Assembly (NCBI GenBank): GCA_027382625.1
Contig: JAJKFJ010021259.1
Location: forward strand, 62,001 to 126,000
Direction of reading: 5' to 3'
DNA from: Tetmemena sp. SeJ-2015
Lineage: Eukaryota; Ciliophora; Spirotrichea; Sporadotrichida; Oxytrichidae
Length of the DNA stretch: 64,000 nucleotides
The notes beneath the pieces are model-generated. The model was not told the DNA's origin. It made no database searches and saw only the letters and a list, made by a program, of their open reading frames with translations. A program made the translations under genes and the position numbers. How positions within the stretch are numbered: the first letter of the stretch is position 1; each line of letters starts with the position of its first letter. Positions 25,039 through 34,720 of the stretch are shown piece after piece.

Positions 25039-25365
25039 ATGAGTGGCTTTCTCAACTCACAAGCCATCCTTTCATCTCAAGTAAAATATTGATGAATTAC
25101 CTAAACTAATTTAATAGAGAAAAACGGGAGAGCTCTCTAGCTAATGAAGCAATCAGCTAAGGTTTTCAAAGCTAGACGTTAGAAGCAGAATCCTCCTCCA
25201 GTTACATCACTAAAGAGATTCAAGAACGCAGATGGCCCTAGCTCAGCTCAGAAGCATTCCTACCAATCCAACGTACTTATGATTGACGCTTCAGCTCACA
25301 ATCCTATGAATCAAAGCCAAGAAGGACTAACTTAAAATCTCTCAAAGATGAGATTTAACCTTTGA
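25039..25365 (+). CDS. Small basic protein, possibly the 3' end of a longer gene
   Basis: A short exon from ATG 25039 (MSGFLNSQAILSSQ) is followed by a GT-AG intron beginning GTAAAATATTG at about 25081, and then by a Lys/Gln-rich exon (MKQSAKVFKARRQKQNPPPV...) ending at TGA 25363-25365. The product would be about 95 residues, basic and Ser/Gln/Asn-rich, without a known domain. It ends only 7 bp from the end of the convergent transposase. Because the sequence just upstream is degraded, this may be the last exons of a longer plus-strand gene rather than a complete small one. The function is unknown. Confidence 0.5.
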
Positions 25366-25372
25366 ATTAATT

Positions 25373-26440
25373 TCACTTAAAAGTTAATCCAAGCTTAATA
25401 AGTTTATTCACACATAATTTCTTAACTGTCAAATCACTAATATTTGCAAATGATTTTGCAATGAGTTTTCTAGCATTAATCTTTTCATTTAAATTTGATG
25501 CACTTATCTTCATACGCTTGTATTGATTCTTCAAGAGTGCAAAGTAATTTTCAATGGGGTTATACTGAGGAGAATAGGGAGGAGTGAATATCAGTTCAAT
25601 TTGCAATTCTTCGCATAACTACTTTGATCTTTTGCTATGATGAACTCTTAAATTGTCAAGGATAATCGAGAGCTTTCTCTTTTTAAAGATTTCATGAACT
25701 CCAATTAAAAAGTCTAGGAACTTGTCTGTGTCTATTGATCTTTCGTGAATATAGTAAATTTCTAGCCCCTTTGAAGGAGAGATGCCGCACACTACAGCTA
25801 AGCTTTCCTAAGACTGGAGCTTATCCTTGACAGAGATATTGCTATTCCTATTGCTATAGTCTAATCTTAGCTTCGTTGAGATAGTGAACATCACTTCATC
25901 AACGAAGAGAAGCTCCACTCCCTCATTGATTCTTGCTTAAATCTTTTCTAGCATCTCTCTCTCCAGAATCGAAATCTTTTCTTTCTATTTCGGAGTTTGA
26001 TGCTTTAAAATGACCACTGCCTTTCGCTTAATGCGATTTTGTTAGTACAGTCTCCTCAGCTGTGGGGGCTTTATCACTGCTTCTGGAAATCTTCTGTGAA
26101 ATATGATGCACCTCTCTGCTATACTCATGCCTGCCTGTTTGACAAGAGTTTCTTAAGAGCATATGTAACCCAGCTGCTCCTCAGAGAAGTTCATAATATT
26201 TTTCTTAAGAGGCGTACCATTAGAATCTCCTAAGCCGATCTTAATTGCTTGAATGCACTAAAGCCTAATTTCCCTTGTGCTTAAGTCTACAAGTTTGCTA
26301 ATTGCAAGGTAGCTTAGATATATGAGACTTTCCGGAGTGGGTGATCATGTTTTGAATCTAAGTAGCAAAACAACATCTTAGATGCTATAAGCTTCTCCAA
26401 GAAGATTGAGTATGTGCTGATGTGAGTGGGTGTTTCCTAA
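25373..26440 (-). CDS. IS630/Tc1-mariner-like DDE transposase
   Basis: One uninterrupted minus-strand frame encodes an N-terminal helix-turn-helix region (LSYLAISKLVDLSTREIRLQ; then HRRFPEAVIKPPQLRRLYQQ) and a complete RNase H-like catalytic core: the first Asp in ELLFVDEVMF, the second in SIILDNLRVHHS and the Glu in PPYSPQYNPIE. Thirty-four residues separate the second Asp from the Glu, so this is a DD34E enzyme of the IS630/Tc1/mariner superfamily. A TGA in the N-terminal part (RFKT-W-SPTPES) fits Trp. The start is uncertain because the frame is open upstream to about 26.44 kb and an intron is possible there. I found no convincing terminal inverted repeats around it, so it may be a domesticated or decayed copy; the core nevertheless looks intact. 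Tc1-like ciliate germline transposons use the same fold. Confidence 0.85.
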
Positions 26441-26632
26441 AAATAAGGTGTTAATATCATAATGAATTTCAGTTTTAAGAATGAAAAATGTATCAATTGT
26501 CAGAGAGTGCATATATTAGTTCAGGAGGTGAGTTATCTACTTTAAAAAAATATTGAGCTATAATATGATAAAAATTAATTGAGGATTTGAGTAAGTAGAT
26601 CTTGCTAAATAGGAGGGAGGCTATTTATCATC

Positions 26633-27096
26633 TGAGGTCTAATTTATCTTTATTAGATAAGGCCTCATATAAAATATATTCATCATCAATGAGCCATCCT
26701 TGCTTTAAGGTTATGATGGCTCACTGATGATGAATGTATTTATTTCTTCATTAATCAGAGCTCATGTAGCTCTGATTAATTGGAATTGAATTTGATTCAA
26801 GCTTTCTCCACTCTACATGCATTGCAAGAGAGAAGCACATAGTGCCCTGGGAAAGCTATGAATCGTTTTTCTCCATAGGAGAAAAAATTAAAGCTAATTA
26901 ATAGCTTTTTATCAAAGCTATGCATTAGCTTTGATAGTTTTGTTTTATTTGAGAGCCAAGGTTGAAACTTGACTCTCAAATTAGATATTATAATTTTTAA
27001 TATCTGTGTGCTAATTAAATATCATCTAAAAATACACAGCAACTTTAAATATTTAAATCTTCATTCGAAAGTTTTTGATTTATTTACTATCGAATA
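26633..27096. repeat. Array of about a dozen consecutive DNA hairpins
   Basis: Successive inverted repeats follow one another with almost no spacing. The best are: 26678-26698 with 26715-26735 (21-bp arms, 20 matches); 26750-26762 with 26768-26780 (13-bp perfect arms, 5-base loop); 26866-26874 with 26878-26886 (9 bp); 26910-26920 with 26926-26936 (11 bp perfect); 26948-26960 with 26968-26980 (13 bp, 12 matches); 26983-26990 with 26998-27005 (8 bp). Weaker ones are at 26633-26667, 26786-26800, 26891-26907, 27004-27039, a 14-bp palindrome at 27044-27057, and 27063-27095. The arms differ in sequence between hairpins, so this is a run of distinct hairpins and not a tandem repeat. Confidence 0.7.
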
Positions 27097-27489
27097 TGAA
27101 TATGTTAGCTTTATCTATTATGTTTTATCTTAAATAACTTTAATTAATATTTGATAGAATAATAGCCTGAAGTTAATATGCTTAAAATGAGAAATATATA
27201 TTTTATTTTTCCCTTATAATCATAACTTAAATATGAAAAGAAATTAGTTCTCACTATCATAAAAAGGGTTCTTATTAAGTTTAATAAATTATAAAAATGA
27301 GGTATATATGGAAAGCAAGTAATAGTAAAAGATAAAAGTTTTAAAGATTAACGATTATTTTTATATTACCTCTCTCAAAAGCTCTTAGTTATGTTGTAGC
27401 TTGCATAAGTTTATTTTCTTTGATAAATTTAGTTTTATTTATAATATGATAGTGTTCTCTTTATATGTTTAGTATAATTAAATTTGTAT

Positions 27490-28937
27490 CAAAATTATGA
27501 TCACTCTCTTAATTCTTAAAAAAATTACTAAATTAATTATAGATTAAGCTGCCTTCTTGGAAGCTGCTACTTCTCTCTTCACTTTGAAAATTAAATTAAA
27601 TTAATTGGTATTTAGACTTGGTAGAAAATTATCATTTGAGGATTCTCCTTGATAGGAATTGGAAGGGCTGATTTCAAAGTCTTCCTCGCTATCAGAGCTT
27701 TCCTATTTAAAGCCTTTGAATGTAAGTTTTGAACTGACTATATCTTGCTTTTCTTCTTCGATTATTTATCCCTTGAGTTGCATTTGCATCTTCAGAGAAT
27801 CTAAATGGGATTGGTTTTATATTTTTGCTTCCTTCTCTTGATTCTAACTCTATTTGCGCGTGAGCTTCTCCTCTCGTTTCTTAGTCTCAGCTTTACTTCA
27901 TAAGATTAAAAAATAAAATAAGAAAATATAATTGGAAAGAATAAAAAACGACATATTAAACATTATAAATAGAAGCTATAATTGAAGTGTATTTTGAAGT
28001 CATTGATAAATTTAAAAAGTGCTCTCCCTATTCAACTATAAATCTAAAAACAGTAAAATCTTAAAATATTTTTGACTTAAACTCAACTTAAATTACTTAA
28101 ATTTACCTTATGATTGTTTGTCTTTTTTGTGATGAGATACTCTTTTATTTTTTATATTTTGCTTGACACTATTATCCAACTACCCCTATTTATCATTCAG
28201 TGCCACAAAAAATTCCACAGCAAAACTAGTTTTCAAGCTACTCATAGCAATATCAGCAGCTCTTTTGTAGTTCGAGGTGTGCTTCTTCAGGTCATCTTCA
28301 TATCAGAAAATAAAGATAAATATAAGATTAGTTAAAATAAATGAAGATCATACGATTTCATAATAAAACAATGAAAATAAAAATTGGAAGTATAATGATG
28401 CTTTTTATAATATTTAGTGAGATCATTTTGCAAATAGATCAAACACTACTTATCTTAATGATTTAAAAATAAATTGTCACTTATCCTGAGCTTATGAGGA
28501 TATATGATTCGCCACACTTAGTTCTTGCTAGATCAGTTCTTGAGTATTATTGATCTGCCTTCAAAATGTCTGTTCAAGTTTGTCCGACCTAATATGAGCG
28601 ATGACCTTATTGAATTCAATTTCAAGCTCCTAGTAAAACTTTTGCTTTTTCTCTATCAGCATGTGCTCCAGATCTTTGAGATCAGATTTTTATCCTTAAG
28701 ATATTTGAGGTGGCAATTGAGATTGATTGCTCTTAATTGTTTGCTAGTGTGATTATAAATTTTACTGATCGTTAATCACGGCTTTTTGCTCATTAACTTT
28801 TCCTGCATCATTTTTTTCAGCTGTTTAAGTTTGAGCCAATCTTTCTTCTTTTATAGGAAATATAATATTTATGGATAGTTCGATCCTACACAAAAAAAAT
28901 ACTAAATGATTAGTTCGAATCTATCTAAGAAAGCCAT
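27490..28937 (-). CDS. Coiled-coil protein with acidic Ser-rich C-terminus
   Basis: ATG 28937 starts MAFLDRFELII; removing a 17-nt GT-AG intron (complement 28886..28902, GTATTTTTTTTGTGTAG) joins it in frame to EERLAQTQTAEKNDAGK and a long Gln-rich coiled coil (KDLEHMLIEKKQKFYQELEI). A TGA at complement 28561..28563 (EQTF-W-RQINNTQ) fits Trp. Farther downstream come DDLKKHTSNYKRAADIAMSS, then a basic helix (KAETKKREEKLTRKQSQN) and an acidic tail (ESSDSEEDFEISPSNSYQGE) near 27.7 kb. Introns separate these pieces and the exact end is unclear (27.3-27.55 kb). No domain is recognised; a structural or scaffold role is only a guess from the composition. Confidence 0.55.
28886..28902 (-). other. 17-nt intron
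   Basis: GT...AG sequence GTATTTTTTTTGTGTAG. Its removal is required to keep the N-terminal exon in frame with the coiled coil. It is the shortest intron I could support in this window. Confidence 0.65.
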
Positions 28938-29086
28938 GGTTTCAGATGGTAATATCTAGTTTATAAAATCAGAAGGTTTGGAAATGAATTTCCAAAGTGA
29001 GGAGAGATGATTCGTGTTTTATTTTATAAAATTAATCAAGATCTATGAAATCAAGGATATTTCTCTCTCTCCCATGAATAAAATAC

Positions 29087-30200
29087 TCACATAATGATAG
29101 ATAATTAACTTGGAGATATATTCAAAAGCTCCTTGATTTATTCTATTAGGCCATTTCTAGTTTGCAAAAATTTGGGTCTATTCTTTTAACTGCCCTTGGT
29201 GATGTCGCAATTTAACATTATTTCAACTTTATCTTAGGGAAGTTTTGCTAAGCCCTCGCATGCACCTATCATACCTCCAACTATGCAGGCGTTAGTGTCC
29301 GTGTCTCCACCTACTAACAGGGTAGTTCGGATTGATTCTTCATAGCTCAAATTGTATCTCAAGCAATGGAAAGATAGGATTAATGCGTGTCTCAACCAGC
29401 CTCCTGCTTTCTTAGGAGTGAAGTCCTCGGGAAAGTTATGAGCTTCTAAAGAATCAATGTAAGAAAACCAATCTAGCAAATCTTTACTGAAGCCTGAGGA
29501 TCTTGCAACTGCTTTGACTTCCTCGTAAACTTATTCTCTTGAGAGGTCACCTTGAAAGATCTTTTTTATGGCTAAGCAATAAACAGCACTAGCCTCAAGA
29601 GCGACTTAATTGGAATGACTTAGACTCGTTTAGAGTTTAGCTGCAGTAATTAAATCCTCGTCAGAAAGGTTTCTGCCCCAGACTGCTTGAGCTGTAAGTC
29701 TCATCAACCCTCCGTTGCTTTGAGAGGTTGCAGATTTACCCTCTGTCGCTTTTCTGATTACTCTTTCTGGGTTGGGATTATTGATGTCACATTTGAAAAA
29801 GGCCGCTCTTGTAGTGGCACCTATGTCAAAGGGTTTGCTTTAAATCCATTTTCCATACATTTTTACGATCTCCTTCATGTTCAAGTTGCCTTTTCCTTTT
29901 ATCAGCCCTTGCAATAGACTCAATAAATATAACCGAGTATATTAAACTTACTATTAAGACTGAGAGTTAACTCTCCATCATCTGAAATTTAACCTGGAGC
30001 AGTTTTGTGCGGACCTCCGCCTGGAAGTGTGAGTGCTTTAGCAACTGATTTCTCATCGATTACTTTATTTGAAAATTCCAAATACGTCCCTGTTGCATCT
30101 CCGAGTAGCGCTCCAATAATGCATCCTAATGCTTTATCTTAATTTTATTCGTCTTAGACTCGCTTAATGATTCCTTTATTTTAACAACTTACTCTTAATG
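29087..30200 (-). CDS. ADP-ribosylglycohydrolase (ARH/DraG family)
   Basis: The N-terminal motif ALGCIIGALLGDATGTYLEF and the following GQISDDGELTLSL match the ARH family's metal-binding GD and SDD motifs. The C-terminal motif GGDTDTNACIVGGMIGACEG is the family signature that holds the dinuclear magnesium site. Between them are AAFFKCDINNPNPERVIRKA, an ATEGKSATSQSNGGLMR loop and AQAVWGRNLSD. A 44-nt GT-AG intron (starting GTAAGTTTAATATACTC) splits the protein after SLN near 29.95 kb. The end is TGA 29087-29089 after SQLSIIM. The start was not fixed; the frame is open to about 30200 and an additional short intron is likely. The predicted role is hydrolysis of ADP-ribose linked to protein or to a small substrate. 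The motif set is complete, so it is probably active. Confidence 0.88.
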
Positions 30201-30263
30201 AAAAAATAAGAAAATTCTCTTTCAGAGGAAAGATTTATAAAATTATTATTCTTAAAAAAAAAT

Positions 30264-33200
30264 TCAAATAGATGTTCTCTTGACAAAAGAACTTTCTACT
30301 TAACCTTTCTTTTTATCATATGTATGAAGCTATCCAGTCTCATCCAAAAATACCCAGATGTCTTATTTTTCATAGAAGCAAGAGTTCGGAGTATTTGGCC
30401 TGAATGTTGGGCAACCTTGGAATTCTACTTTAGGAGTGGCTCTTTTTATTCTTGCTTGAGTAGGAGTTCCCCCATCTTAAAAAATATTTTGATAAAATTT
30501 TCCTTTATTCATCTTTTGAAGAAAAAGGTTTTAAAATAACCTTAACCTAAAAAACCTAATTAAAAAAATCTCTGATAGGAGTAAACTGAATCTCTAGATC
30601 ATATAATTCGGAACTAAAACTTTTTGTTGACCAAATTTATGATGATAACCCTTTAGGCAGCTTTTACTAAATTTCCACCAAAGACTTAAACTTTGTTTTT
30701 GGCACCTGTATTTTAAAATACCATACCTTTTCTAACTGTAATCGAATTCTTAACTGGGATCACTTCAAATCCCTTCTTTTCGTTTAATAAGTCTTTTAAA
30801 ATTTTGCATATTAAAAAGATAAGACTTTAAAATCTATGTACTCAATATCATCGTCTCTATTTACAAAAGCCACGAAAAGATAGTCTTAAAGGATAAAGCA
30901 AGAATGCATCGACCGATAATTATTCAATTTAGGGAAATCATTAGCCTAATCTACTTTTAACCACCCAGACTACTTGCAAATTGATACCTTGAATTTCAAG
31001 CAAATTCATTTTTCCTTTAAAATATTCTAATAAAATGTTAGATGGTGGAGAAATATCGCTTCTTCCGTCCTACTAGCCTCCTATGACAAATAGGAAGCCT
31101 TTATGAAACAGAATCTAGCCATTCTAATTGAAAAAGCCTGCTTTCTTATTGGAGTATATCATCTCTACAAGCCCAGTTTCTCTATTGTACTCCCACATGT
31201 CTGCATTTAATTTTTCTATGTTTAAATTTAATTTCTCTTATTCAATCCCATAACTATGTATCTTTTTACAAGTCTCTTGCTAGAGGGACAAATTACTTCC
31301 ACTTCAACAAACGCAAATCCCTCCATGAATATATTTTTGGTTTGTATTCAAATAGGCTTTCAAATGAATATTTGATCAAAGTCGTTGAAAAAATAATGAA
31401 GATCTTGCTTTACTACAGGATGAGAGGTTGATAACTATATTAATTTCACAGTATAAAATAATCATTTTAAAGTCTAAAATCTACTTTAATTAGTATCTAA
31501 CTCTTCAAAAAAGAAGAAACTGTATTTAAGATCCTCTTCTGACAAAGTAAAAGAGAAAATATATTTAAAAATGCCTTGGAAAGATAGGAGCTTTCTACTT
31601 GATGCCCTAATCTTGATGTTGAACTTATTTACTCCTCGTCTTTAAATCCCTCTTTTTTAAGACTTAGTCCTTCGTCTTATACACCTCTTCACTATCATCA
31701 TCCTCATCTTAAGAATTTTAATCATCTTCTTCGCTTTCCTTATAAAAATCAATATTTATAAGCTAAATTTTTAAAGATATAACTGATTTAACTAATAGTA
31801 CTCGAGAAACTACTTGTTGAAGACTGGATAGATCTTAAGTTATTTTAAGGGAAATAATTTAAATAGCTATTTGAATGCCATATTATTTATTTTCAAATTT
31901 AAATTAAAAATGCTTTAGATAATTTTTTACTTAATTTATATTTTAAAAAAATTAAAAAAGAAATTTATTTCTTAATTTTAGGCTTTTTTACACTACTTTT
32001 TAATTACACTGGATTTTTAAAAATTTCTACCTCCTAAATTATTTGGTCTGCTTTTATTTTTGTCATTAAGATTTTCAGTGAGAGATAAATGTTCTTTTTT
32101 CCTTTATTTTCTTTGTTCAATCAACCATAGTAATCCTTGCTAATTTCTCTATTTCTTTTCTTCTTCTGGTTGTGATTGCTCTCTTTTTCCAACTATTTGC
32201 AAATTCAAATATTTTATTATTTTTTCTTCTATGTTTATAATAATAATAAAGCTTAAATATAGATAAAGCAAAGGTTGTTGATCATTCTCTTAAGAAATTA
32301 GATAATTTAAACTATATTTTGGGGTAACTGAATTCCTAAATTAATATAAATGATAATCTAGACCTATATCCTGTTCCTCAAATAAAACTAAACATGAACA
32401 ATCAAATGAATGAAATGCTTTGCTTTCTGCTTTATAATTTTAAGGTTGATTCTAATTCATTATGGCAAAACTTTGCTATCCTGCTTCTTTTGGTAATTAT
32501 AGCAAAAAAATGATTAAGGATAAAGTTTGAAATAATTCATAAAATAAATTAGTAGCAGCTAAAAGGATCTCAAATCTAAATAATCATTATAAATTTAGAT
32601 CCCTCTACTTTATTTGATAATTTACATTTCTTAGTAATGAATGCAAATGATGATTAAAACTTAAATATTTTTCAAACTAATAAAATTAAATAAGCCTTAC
32701 TACTTTACTGAGTGGTATTTTGGGGCGTTGAAGTGAAATTAAATTTTTAAAGCTGACTTATTTTTGCAACCTGAACTCATTATGTTTTATAAATTACTAT
32801 TTTAATAAATTGCAAACGATAAATTTATTCTTTGTCAGAAGTAAATTCTTAATATGATTTAGGAAGAAAGGTTGCCATTTTAATTACTGATTCTCGTTCA
32901 TCATTGTTTCCTAATTGATAACTCTGCTAATCCTCTGTCATGATGGGGATAGATAATAATTATAATAAACTTTACTATGAAACACAAATATATTTCTAAA
33001 AATAGAAAAACCCTTTAATAAAAAATTAAAAATAATTTTCAAGGGGGTAATTAAAAAAATTTTTAAAAATACAGCATGACTTAAGAAAAATTAAAATTTT
33101 TTTAAAATTTTTAAAAATTTTTTAAATTTATAATTTTTTAAAATACTTTGTTTTTCTTTTTAATCCCAATTCATAAAATTAATTTTAACTTTAAAAATAA

Positions 33201-34357
33201 AAAAAAAATTTTTTTAAAAAAAAACCCTTTAAAAAAATAAATTAAAACCCAAATTTTTTTGCAAAAAAAAATTTCTATAAATGAAAAAAAAGGAATTTTA
33301 ATTTTTATTAAAAAAATTTCCCTTTTGATATAATTCTTTTTCCTAAAATAAAAAATTTAAACTTAAAGAAGAAAAAGAAGAATTAATTTTTAAAAAATTA
33401 CAAAAAAATTTTTTAAATTTTAAATTTTTAAAAAAATTAAAATTTAATTATTTAAAAAATGTTTTAAATACCCTCATTCTACTAAATGCTAGTTACGGTA
33501 TCATCTAAACCTTTTAAGATTTTTGGAAGAGATCGCACATTAGTCAATTCTTATATAATCATAATCTAATTACAAATATTATTCTCTTAGATTTTTACCA
33601 ATTTGTTCACAATCTTGCTTACTCTTTTATTAAAATTATTTGGGAGGAAATAACTCAAGCTGGTTTTTTACCCAATACTCAAATTTTCTCTTTGCATCGT
33701 TATACTTAAATCATCAATTATAAAGGCATGGAAAATGTAGTGAATAAATCTAGGTTGTAAAAATAGACATATTAATTATAATGCTTTAAACAATTATGAT
33801 TTCAATATCTTTTATACTCTATCTACCATTTAAATAATTAAAAATTTTCAAAATTAAATTATCTATTATCATGATAGTGTTTATAGAGATTTATCTTTTC
33901 TTTAAAAATCAAAATGAAATTGTTTATAATGTAGATGTTGATAGTATCCTACATAGAATAAAAATTAACTTTGCAAGAATTCCTTCTGATTAAATTCTAT
34001 TTATCTAGTTTAGCAAGGGTTGCTTCAATCACATCTCTCAGTTTTGTTAAAAGTGAGCTCTGATCTTAGATCTAAGCCTATCCAATTAACTCATTGTGTA
34101 ATCTAAAAGAAATTTAATATTAATTGTGGTTGTAGACTAGCTCTCTAATAGAGGTATTTTGAAAATTAGAAACTGAGATCTTGAGCATGTCTTTGTGGCT
34201 TATAAAATCATGAGACTCCATGCACTAAACCACACACAAATATTTTGCAGTGTCTACATTTCATTTTTAAATAATAATATTTAAAATTATAAAATGTTAA
34301 GATTAATTTTTGAGATTGGTAAGTCTCGTCGCAGTCGTTATGAGAGGGAGCTGACAT
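30264..34357 (-). CDS. B-box zinc finger, coiled-coil, Kelch-propeller protein
   Basis: ATG 34357 (MSAPSHNDCDETYQSQK) leads to a B-box-like cluster (MKCRHCKIFVC, then CMESHDFISHKDM after a one-base slip) and a coiled coil (SSLLTKLRDVIEATLAKLDK) near 33.95 kb. A homopolymer-ridden gap at 33000-33475 hides the next part. Polar sequence resumes (MTEDQQSYQLGNNDERESV at 32.94 kb) and an acidic segment (YKESEEDDQNSQDEDDDSEE) lies near 31.75 kb. The propeller has HKGFLFVIGGQQDGRSD near 31.08 kb, DYLFVAFVNRDDDIEYID near 30.87 kb and the last blade (FQGCPTFRPNTPNSCFYE then IWVFLDETGQLHTY) at 30.3-30.4 kb, ending TGA 30264-30266. The joining of all parts into one gene is inferred; separate genes starting at 32942 or 31881 are possible. 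Confidence 0.5.
33000..33475. other. A/T homopolymer-rich, probably unpolished sequence
   Basis: Almost pure A and T in runs of 4-9 bases. No frame or repeat is recognisable, and coding sequence resumes on both sides, so consensus error within a gene is likelier than a real spacer. Confidence 0.5.
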
Positions 34358-34720
34358 ATTTTAGAAAATATAGAATTATTTAATATATCTGATTATGATT
34401 TTTAGACATTTAATTACTTGATTTTACAATTTCCAAAAGTGCAACAAAAATTTATCTTACTTCTTAAAAATATATTGAAGAGATAAACCTATTAAAATAA
34501 ATTCAAACATATTAGAATTTCAAATTCATATTGATATTCTTTTGTCAAGAAAAATAATACTAGGCAAGAACCTTCCATTTTTGGGTTTATTTAACATTAA
34601 TAATCAATATTTTAGTCCAAAATATGTCTCATTTATTTCTTAAAATTGCTCGACTCAAACAAAGAATTAATTTGGTAACTAAAGTCAATGAACTAACATA
34701 AATATTTGAAAACATAATTG

